Translations under genes and position numbers: made by a program
Assembly (NCBI RefSeq): GCF_905220565.1
Contig: NC_059421.1
Span: 5,041,501-5,105,500 of the forward strand
DNA: 64,000 bases
Source: Melitaea cinxia
Taxonomy: Eukaryota; Arthropoda; Insecta; Lepidoptera; Nymphalidae
Direction: 5' to 3'
In this document: piece by piece, positions 55,482-64,000 of the stretch
Numbering within the stretch: the first letter of the stretch is position 1
Layout: every line of letters begins with the position of its first letter
The notes under the pieces: generated by a model
Databases searched by the model: none
What the model was told of the DNA's origin: nothing
What the model saw: only the letters and a program-made list of their open reading frames with translations

Positions 55482-55578
55482 CAACATCTATTTTTCATAC
55501 AGCTGTTATAAGGGGGGTATTAAGGGTTATTAATAACATATATGGCAAAACAACGTTTGCGGGGTCAGCTAGTTATAT
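55482..55578 (+). repeat. Family E repeat, right half of copy 3
   Basis: Resumes at the duplicated CAACATCTATTTTT and runs through 'cagctgttataagggggg' to 'ggggtcagctagttata'. It completes the copy begun at 49,844. Confidence 0.85.
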
Positions 55579-58147
55579 ATATAGGTATACTGCAGAGGTT
55601 TGATGGTACTACAATCAAATATTAATATATTATAGTAACAAACAATAGAATCTGTTCAGCTTTTAATTACTATGCATAGAAATACAGGGAATTCTATTCT
55701 ATATTATTATCTATTCTATAGTACTCTGTAATGATTTACATTGTTAGCGATGAGACCATTTCATTGGTCTATCGAAATTTTAATTACTTCGATATATATT
55801 TATGTACATTTATTTGAAATTGATTGGTACATAGAATGTGTGTGCGATTTCATTACGCGTGTTTATATCTCACGATTTTTTTGTTAATAAACATGTTGAT
55901 ACTTTTTTAAATTTTTGAAATTTTGCTCGTAATTATTGTATTTGTGTATTTCATTGTCATATATCTAATTGGTAAAGTGTATTTGTGATCAGTATCCAAC
56001 TTTTGTTTAAAAGTCGATACACCGTATTTTAAGCTTAAAAACAATAGTAGGACTAATCATATTCTTATTCTAGTGTCCGAATTTACTAATGTATAGAACA
56101 ATTAATAATTTGATGATTTTAAACACTCTTGAATATTAGATAGTAGTAGTGCCTTTGTACCAGCATTGTTTATAAGAGCTATTTCCTTTTGCTTTCCTAG
56201 TATACATAAATTGTTAAATAAATAAATAAATAAAATAGTTCAAATATAATTTTAAAGGCTTGAAACCGTATTAAAATATATATACATTTAACAAAAGAAT
56301 AATTTAGAAAAAATCAGAATCAAGTCCTTAATAGATCCAGCTGATTACACTAAAATTTTACATTATGATATTCGTATTATTATGTAAATACTTTTTTCAT
56401 TCAATAGTTGTACGTAATTCAGAATCTAATCAATATTTGACATATAAGATAAATCGTAAACGACAGTCGTAACAATATCGTATCTATGTAAACAGGATCA
56501 TACTCTCACCCATTATTCAGTAGAGAAGACAATATGTTGCTTTGAATGGTCGATGAAATATGATTTGAATCGAGTTTATGATTAATAGGTCCTTTGTTCG
56601 TTGTTTCTTTGAGGTTGTAAAGGATATTAATATCGGTAATTAATCTTCAAAATTCGAATAACTTTTAAATGATTCGATGTAAAAGTAATTAGTGGTGTAA
56701 CATTTGACTTTTTTTGTGTCGATAATTTTTTTTTTGGTTAATGTACCTACAACTAAACGAAATAAAAGTTTGATTTCAAACGAAAAGTATGATTGATAGT
56801 AATTTTCATCTTATTTGTTTAAGAGAGATTTGTATTAAAACGAGATTGAGTATACTCGGAGGAATTGTCAATTTATAAAAGTTAAAAGTAATACTACCAA
56901 AAAATATAATAAAAAAGAAATTATTTGATTACTTCATAAGAAATAATATCATAATGACTCAAAACCTTCACAAACATTAACCTCTCCTCCTCCTCAAAAT
57001 AAGTGTGTTTGTCCGCAAACAAAAGACAAACGACTTTACTGTATATCGACAAATATTGTACAATACACATTACTTTAAATTTTTATTTATTTATTTATTT
57101 AGTTGCACCAACAAGATGAATAGCTTGAATGTAAAATGTTGATTGTTGGGTGTCACCTCAATTACACACCACAGTGCGAATTAGACATTTTTTTATTAGG
57201 GATTATTCAATAAATACTCATTAGATCTAGCTAAAATCTAAATAAAAACACACGACAAGCATCAGTTTTTTATTGAAAAGTCAGTATTCATAGTAAAAAG
57301 CTATGTGATAACACATAAAAAATACAGACAAATTGAGAACCTCTTTTATATGAAGTCATTTTAGTGACAACACTATTTTTGTAACAACTCATTAGTCTAT
57401 GTAATATTCTACTGTCTGTACTCTATGGAATCTCTTGTGAATAAAGTTACACGTTAAAATAATTTTGATCTTTTATTTAAAAAAATAATAATTAAACATT
57501 AGGACTATCTGTAACAAAAAAAATCGTTATTACTGTCACATCCCTAGAAAAAACCACAAGTGTGGCGCTTGCGTTATACTATTACGATAAGAGGGAATGT
57601 CGATATTCTTTCCGATTCAATACATATCGAGTCGTTACAACAATATCGCGTTACTCGTGACGGAGCAATGCTGGAATATTTGTGGTTTATACTAATGTTA
57701 TTTAGTACCGGACTGGTTATAACTGTTAGCTTTAAATATCGGTTTTTGTTGGTCACGTATTTCAAATATACGGTATTAAATACGAAGGGGTGTCTGTTAT
57801 TTAACATAGCTTTATATCTCATTAAAGTGGCCGAGAAGAATGAATATTTGCTGAAAAGTACCCTAGTAGTACTACTACTGTAGTTTATGAATGGCTTTAT
57901 CATCAAGATCATCGAAAGATTGTTTTTCGTACCTAATCCTGTTGTCAATACGGCTATCCCTAAGGAACTCTGGCTACTATTTTAATCTCAGGAACATGTT
58001 ACTATGTTGAGACCAGTACTATTAGGTTATGATGTTCTGTAAGGTTACGGTACAACCTCAAACTACTTGAAATTTCATACAATTTTTTTTCCGTGTTTTA
58101 CCTTTCTGTGTCTGCCAATTAACATTAGATAAATTATTTATAATAAA
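55579..58147. other. AT-rich DNA, no gene recognised
   Basis: Contains (AAAT)-rich tracts at about 56,216-56,235 and 57,085-57,105. At 57,560-57,948 both strands are open for more than 100 codons (107 + / 124 -), but neither product has a recognisable domain and composition is unremarkable. Not called as genes. Confidence 0.4.
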
Positions 58148-58428
58148 CTAGCTAAAAGGTTATTGTTCCGTTTGCAGAGTTACAAAATAAATAAATTTCT
58201 AAAATAAAAGTAGCTTAAGTTACTCCTTACATCAGACATCTACCCATCAAAATCGGTCAAGCCGTTTCGGAGATTAGCTGGAACGAACACACAGACAGAC
58301 AGATAAAAATTGTAAAAAATGTTATTTTGGTATGTGTACCGTAACATCCATATGCATTTAGTAAAAGCTGTTATTTTAATATTACAAACAGACACTCCAA
58401 TTTTATTTATTTGTATAGATTTAGCCAG
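58148..58428 (+). repeat. Dispersed repeat family C, copy 4
   Basis: 'aaactagctaaaaggttatt', 'gtagcttaagttactcctta', 'caagccgtttcggagattag', 'gacactccaattttattta'. The most complete 3' half together with copy 2. Confidence 0.75.
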
Positions 58429-59140
58429 TGGTACAGGTAGGTATATGCCGTAAATGCGATTAACTTATTATTGTCGTTGACGCCCATAAGCTCGTGCTCA
58501 CTCAGTCGAGCCACAAAAACATTTTCAGCTCAAAGAGTTAAGAAAAATGATTTCATGCCATGGGAAAGATGATGATATGGTGATAGTAAATATCGACCTT
58601 TAAACTATTTAATCATCGCAGGAAATAAATGCAGTAGTTACTGCTGATTTATTTTTATTTATTAATAAATATGTACCTTAGTAGTACATAACCTGCTATA
58701 GACGATAATGAAATCGTAGTTCTTATCATAATAAAGGTGATAATCGTAAAACTAGATGGGAAAATTATTCTTAATTTAGATTACGGACTACAGATTTAAG
58801 CAGTTTAAATGGTATAGTTCTATGTTAAAAACATTATTGGTTGATATTCTGACAGAAAGGAAAAAAGCGGAAATCTCCAAGTAAAATGAATAACTAATAT
58901 TAAGCATTCATACGTAAAAAGGTAATGTCGTGTTAGTGTCTGACTCTCATCTTAAGGCAAGGAAACTTATCTCTTAGGAATAAGGCCTTTTCCGATCTAT
59001 ACAAAATTTAAATGTTGATAGAGTAAACGACCTTTCTACATTTTCTATCTACTGGGATCATCTTAGCTCAGATTAAAAACATATTTATAATGAGTAAAGT
59101 TGAAGGGTATAACCAAATAATAGGTACAAGGCAACCGCTC
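58429..59140. other. AT-rich DNA, no feature recognised
   Basis: Nothing assigned. Confidence 0.4.
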
Positions 59141-59144
59141 GGGT

Positions 59145-59350
59145 GATGTGATGTATAGCCGCCTGCAACACCCGCGGTTGCGAATACAATTCACGCTTAG
59201 GCATATAATTGTATTTGTAACTACAAATAATTGTTTTTGGTCTGTATGTATGTCCTTGTTGGTGTCCACGTTGCCTCGAGGATCCCGTAATGTTGTCGGT
59301 ACTAGTTGTTATCATAAGCATATCAATCGTTATATAAGAATATTATTCGC
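59145..59350 (+). repeat. Diverged SINE (Metulj-type)
   Basis: 'cacccgcggttgcgaataca' (decayed box B), 'gtctgtatgtatgtccttgt', 'cgaggatcccgtaatgttgt', 'ctagttgttatcataagcat' follow the reference SINE order with a shortened 3' end. Confidence 0.6.
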
Positions 59351-59875
59351 CTAGCTGCATGGTGCTATTTAGTCCCGTTACGTCCCATCGTGTTTAGTCC
59401 GTTGTACCTTACAGCTACCCTTACCCCTTACCCATTAGAAAGAGAAAGAAATGTTTGATCGGCGCTAGAACACTGTGGACTAATTTAATTAATAAATCAG
59501 ATGAGTAATTAAGCTTATTTGAAAGATTTGTAACTGATTACTTAATATCAGCCTAACAAACTGGCAAGTCAAATAAAGAAATACATACAATCGACTGTAA
59601 CAAAATGTAAATTGTTTATTTTATATTATGACATAAGATCGAGTTAAGATATAAAGGTAATTTGAAAAACTCATTGTGTTTCCCGTACCAGATAAATGGA
59701 GATATCGAATAAGGGGAAAAGGCGATAGACGACAGCGCTGATTAGAAAAGATTCTAAGAAAGTCGGATTTGCTTTCAGTAAAGACGAACTGTAGAAATGG
59801 TATCATTTTATTATGAATATTTTTGTTTGTTTTCTTCTATTATATAATAATACCTATTAGTGGTTTTATTCAGCT
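59351..59875. other. AT-rich DNA, no feature recognised
   Basis: Nothing assigned. Confidence 0.4.
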
Positions 59876-59879
59876 TTAT

Positions 59880-60000
59880 TTGGCTTTGTAAGCAGTGTCG
59901 TGGTTTGTTCACTGACAGTCCCAGGTTTGAGTCCAGATGTTTATCGTGGTCTGGGTTTGTGTGTTTGTGTATTGTGTGTTACCGCATACCCGACAAATGA
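59880..60000 (+). repeat. SINE head and proximal body fragment
   Basis: 'tttgtaagcagtgtcgtgg', 'tttgagtccagatgtttatc', 'gtggtctgggtttgtgtgtt'. Diverged. Confidence 0.55.
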
Positions 60001-60042
60001 TTAAATTCTAGTAGGGGCTGGTGAGTACGAGGCGCTTAAAAA

Positions 60043-60197
60043 TAGAATATTACATATTTTTGCCGGCACGACCCCTAAATCACGCAACAGCAACGCGCTT
60101 GCAATACTTCTGGTCTTGCAGGTGTCTATATGGAAATCGCTTACCGTATGGTGAACCGTGTGCTTGTTTCCTAACCTAGTTTGATATAAAAAAAAAC
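60043..60197 (+). repeat. Family B fragment with A-run
   Basis: 'caacagcaacgcgcttgcaa', 'cttgcaggtgtctatatgg', 'aatcgcttaccgtatggtga' and 'gcttgtttcctaacctag', then a short AT stretch and a poly-A run near 60,188-60,197. Confidence 0.7.
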
Positions 60198-60803
60198 TTA
60201 TATAGATCAAAGAAAGAACTAAATTCTAGTACGGCCATGCCACTTCTATGCCTATTTAATCTAACAAAAGACAGGGGATATTCGAATTTCAGTTAATGAA
60301 GCCGTTTATTTGATAAATGCTTGTACGTGAGATATTATTGCAAAGAATGCGTGAGAATATAACGAGTTAATTTACAAGGAAATTTTGAATTTGAACTCAC
60401 ATTGATTTTTATATATTTACAATACACTAGCTGACTCGGTGAACTTCGTGCATCCGTGAATTTTCTTCTAACTAATACTATCTATAAAAGTATTCAAACT
60501 CTTATAAGATTTGTTTTTAATAATTTTTTCTTTTTTTGAATGTTAAGAGTTAAAATTATCAAAACAGATATTTTAGTCTGAGGCCTCTTCCTTATTTAAT
60601 AAAAAAACTGGGCTTAATCCACCTGTTACATATCTAACACAAAATATACATCTAAATCCTGTCAAATGATATTATATTACGCATTATGACATTATTACGC
60701 ATCTTAATTTCTATCATATATTATATGTTATAAATCAAAAAAAATATATTTTACCTATAATTAAAAAAAAAATTGTTTATGCCTGGACATAGTAAATATT
60801 ATA
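60198..60803. other. AT-rich DNA with a family F 5' end
   Basis: 60,427-60,470 ('cactagctgactcggtgaac', 'ttcgtgcatccgtgaatttt') is the start of family F; the rest is AT-rich and unassigned. Confidence 0.45.
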
Positions 60804-60952
60804 GGTCGAAGACAAAGCCAGGCCTGTGGTCACCAACCCGCCTCCCCAGCGTGGTGATGATGGGCAAAACACATGAGTTTACGCCATTTTTTGGCTCAAA
60901 CTTGTGGAGCCCTATGTCCAGTAGTGAACTTCGATAGGCTGTTGTGATGATT
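60804..60952 (+). repeat. Family A retroposon, 5'-truncated
   Basis: 'aggtcgaagacaaagcc', 'ggtcaccaacccgcctcccc', 'cctatgtccagtagtgaact', ending 'gctgttgtgatgat'. Confidence 0.8.
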
Positions 60953-61038
60953 TAGACGAATGTTTGTCTATCTGCTTGTATGTTTGTTCATGTTAAAAAA
61001 AAACTAGCAAATTATTTTTAATGTGTTTGTGACAGATG

Positions 61039-61205
61039 AAGGCGAAGTGGTCACAGCATTGGCTAGTTCCTGGTTCCGTTAACGTTCTCGGGTTCGATCA
61101 CCACTCATGACAAACATTTCTATAGGTCGATGTTAGTTATAGTCTGAGCATTTATGTATTTTGTGTGTTTCTGAACACCCGAGACAGTTGTGTTAGTCGT
61201 TGAGT
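61039..61205 (+). repeat. SINE head and proximal body fragment
   Basis: 'ggcgaagtggtcacagcatt' (box A-like), 'ctcgggttcgatcaccactc' (good box B), 'catgacaaacatttctatag', 'gttatagtctgagcatttat'. Confidence 0.7.
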
Positions 61206-62330
61206 GTGATTTGTTAATTATTAATTATAATATAGTTTTAATACGCTGATTAGAACTAGATATATTGAAAATTTGTATGTGAAAGAAGTTTCGAGCGACA
61301 ACTAAATATAATACGGTATAGTACCTATATATAGAAAATAAGGCCAGCATCCGTTTCTCAAATACGAATCGATCGTAAATCTCGTTGAATCGGTATCAAT
61401 TATATTTAATAATACCCATCGGTGCATAAGTGCTACACTTATTTATGATTTCCTCTTAAGACGCTCTTTAAGTGACGTTTCTTATTTTTAATTGTACGTT
61501 TTATTGCTTTATTTAATACTTTATTAAATACTAGCTGTACCATACGTCTTCACACACGTTAGTTTGAGGGAAAAACCTACTAAAATATTTTTAAACCATT
61601 ACTATGCAACCCGCGTGACAAACACGTAGTGCGACACGGCGTCATTTCGTTTCATTTTACATTATCGCCTAGATTATGGGTCCAAATTTAATGCTAAGGG
61701 ACAAGGTTTATCTTCACAAAATTGCCTTGTTGATGAAGTATTTTCGATTTGTAAAGATTCATATGCCTGGCTAATAAAAAGGCAACCCACTTTTTAATTG
61801 TATGTGATAATTAATTCGTTGCAAAACTATTTTAACTATAATATCTTCTAAGATATTTATTGAAATCGAATAACTTCAAGTACAATTTTCTTCAAAATGA
61901 TATACTTGTGATGAATAACGCCTTCGCGGATAATGGATATGGAATATGGAATAATGGATTATTTTAAAACAAACCTGATTATTTGATATTAACTTTAAAA
62001 GTTGCGTTGCGTTGCGTTTTTTTTTTAGAACTTTTAATGGTGATCGATTCCATCATCCATAATTTTTTTTGGTAGCTTTAACTGTTTAAGCAGCGCACGC
62101 AACGGAAGCTCTCAAAAAATAATATTTTTTCCCGTTGTCGTAACACTTCTTAGAAATGTTCAGCTCCTATTGATCAAAGCATGCTGTTATATAGTCTAAC
62201 CTTCCTGGGTAATAAATAATCAAACTCAAAAATACTTTTTCAATTCGAACCAGTTGTTCCTAGGATTAGCGCTGACTCTTCAGCATTATAATATTATTAT
62301 ATATGTGAGAATGTGTTTTTATTAGGTAAT
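61206..62330. other. AT-rich DNA, no feature recognised
   Basis: Nothing assigned. Confidence 0.4.
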
Positions 62331-62334
62331 TGTG

Positions 62335-62585
62335 GCATTGTTGCAATAAACTGTTTGATGTGCGTATGACAATAAAATTAAGTTTCATGTTTACTCACAA
62401 GTATGCAGGCCGCCTAACTGTAAGCGGATACCGTAGCAACGTCATGAGCACGGTAAGAGCGATGTCGACCCTACCTTCGACCCGCCCTAGGAGCACTGAA
62501 GCAGTATTAATTATGATTTCTGGAAAGTTGACATACTTTCCTAGTCAGGCTACTCAAAATTTGAGTAAATCCTGCTGAGCCCCCC
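62335..62585 (-). repeat. Diverged family B fragment, inverted
   Basis: 'taactgtaagcggataccgt', 'agcgatgtcgaccctacctt' and 'ggctactcaaaatttgagta' are complements of family B blocks in the expected order. The 82-codon frame here is accidental. Confidence 0.5.
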
Positions 62586-64000
62586 TTTACGATACATGTA
62601 ACATTTTAGTTAGTCGTTTATTATGAAAAAAAATGTTACTATTTAATTATAACGATATAGGTATTGTTAATTATAATAAGTAATCGTAACTTCTGTATTT
62701 ATTATTCTATATTCCGTAATTAAATCGTAAAAACCTACTAATTTCATAAACGTGTACAGCTCTGTACTATGTAAGATAAAAAAATGTAAAATTGTGTAGA
62801 CTTATAAATAAAGGATACCGTACATTCACCACGATATGATGGGTACATGCTTCTACAGTACTATTATCGATCTAAAACGTCAAAAAATTAAGAAGTTGTG
62901 GAAACCACATTGATTAAATCTTAAAAAAAAACATTCGAATTTCGAGTATTGTAAAAAAAAATATCGCAAATTTTTCATTTTTTTATACCGAAAAATAGCG
63001 TACGTATGAATTATAAATTAGAGTTAAATGTAATATATATGTAAATTACAATTATAAATATACTTCAACACAATTGTAAATAAAACTAAACGCACAAGTT
63101 TTCCACATAAAACAGATATTTATTTAACTAATACGAGTAAGTATAAACGCGTAAATATTACCCAGTACTTCTCGCCCCTAGGTAAAATGTAAGCACTATA
63201 AATTGAACCGCAACACAGGCTGAGAGAAATCTATATTTATGTATGCTGAAAAAATATATATACGGAAACGAAATAAAATTCCCTAATTACTCGTTCGAAA
63301 CACGTACCCTGTGAAAGTATAGATCGTTATTTTTACAAGCAACAATTGCAATTTGACATTTATTGTCGCATTAAGGAGGGAAATACTCGTATCGCGAGCG
63401 TCGGCCATTTTGTGCACGATGTGAATTCATAAAATGGCCGCTAATATTGTGTTGGTAGTTTCATTATTTTTAATTTCGGTTGAGATGCATTTTGTGTTTT
63501 GTGCCAAGTTAACGAACTGTTTTTTAATCTTTATTGGGAGTTATGGTGTCGGGTTATCCGGTAACAACTGCTTTAATGCACTTTAATAGGGTTGTCAATT
63601 ACATATAATATTATTCTTTTTTATTTTTACTCAAATTGGTCTACTGTATACATATAAGTTTAGATCATTTTAATGTTTTGATACTTTTAAAAAAAAATTG
63701 AAATTTTTTGTTACCAATACAAATAAATAATATTTTACTTAAAACAAAATTAAAGAAAAGTTAAAAAATATTTTACATGTCATAAATGCCGCTTATTATA
63801 AACAAGACATTCTTCATATTCATTAAATTTTTGAACATTGTCTATAAATAATTTCACATTAAAAACATTTTTACTTTTCTCAATTTTTATTTAATGTATA
63901 TATTTTTAAATTAGACCGATATATCTCAATTCCCGGGACGACCGTTAGACCAAACAAACAATCTCTAACTATATCATACTTTTACAAATTGCTATTAAAG
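62586..64000. other. AT-rich DNA, no feature recognised
   Basis: Nothing assigned except a small GC-richer patch at 63,390-63,445 with inverted 'ggccattttgtg' and 'cataaaatggcc', a short hairpin of unknown meaning. Confidence 0.4.

Noticed and set aside
57560..57948. Overlapping open frames of 107 (+) and 124 (-) codons
   Set aside because: No recognisable domain, signal peptide or start context. Mutual overlap on opposite strands is most simply chance.

Overview
This is AT-rich, repeat-dense animal DNA and almost certainly lepidopteran (butterfly or moth). The basis is the dispersed repeats. Many copies belong to a tRNA-derived SINE of the Metulj type, whose body ends in '..cagcagtgggata..aggctgaa'. 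There are also a ~330-bp GATGAT-tailed retroposon (family A here), a CR1/Jockey-like 3' fragment family with the '..ctataagctacggtaatcgcttacc..' core (family B), and an AACCGACTTC...GAAGTCGGTT element with a terminal hairpin (family D). I see no convincing host protein-coding gene, no canonical tRNA or rRNA gene and no CRISPR. The window looks intergenic or deep intronic.

Positions 1-46,600 are a patchwork of short repeats in featureless AT-rich DNA. Notable parts are a 117-118-bp tandem array (7.9-8.5 kb), a long-TIR non-autonomous DNA element directly after it (8.6-9.36 kb), decayed LINE C-termini (4.6, 16.1, 26.6 and 46.0-46.6 kb), SINEs inserted into other repeats (20.2 and 40.0 kb), a SINE insertion that consists only of its microsatellite tail (15.0 kb), and a repeat carrying a tRNA-like cloverleaf (21.2-21.4 kb).

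Positions 47,178-55,578 form a nested transposon complex, the most interesting part. An old dispersed repeat (family E) was hit twice. At its 5' edge sits a Ginger1-like cut-and-paste element (47,182-49,843; TGTTA...TAACA ends, 226-bp TIRs, TATA target duplication). Its integrase-type transposase is reduced to N- and C-terminal pieces and is itself interrupted by a ~1-kb element (48,202-49,205). Further in, a tRNA-like repeat (family T) inserted with a 14-bp target duplication. A 5.2-kb DIRS1-group tyrosine-recombinase retrotransposon (50,029-55,273) then inserted into that. The DIRS element looks intact: Gag-like ORF1, RT/RNase H/methyltransferase-like ORF2, tyrosine recombinase ORF3, inverted terminal repeats and an internal complementary region that rebuilds the predicted circle junction. 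The unoccupied form of its insertion site is present at 21.24 kb.

The DIRS genes probably work together as follows. Gag packages the RNA. ORF2 appears to be reached by a +1 shift at the end of ORF1, because conserved RT N-terminal residues lie upstream of any ATG in its frame. RT/RNase H makes DNA that the ICR helps to circularise. The recombinase integrates the circle without a target duplication. An alternative frame stays open under nearly all of ORF2 and runs into the recombinase. Positions 55,580-64,000 return to AT-rich DNA with scattered repeat fragments. All family assignments are by eye and from memory of these families; no database search was run.
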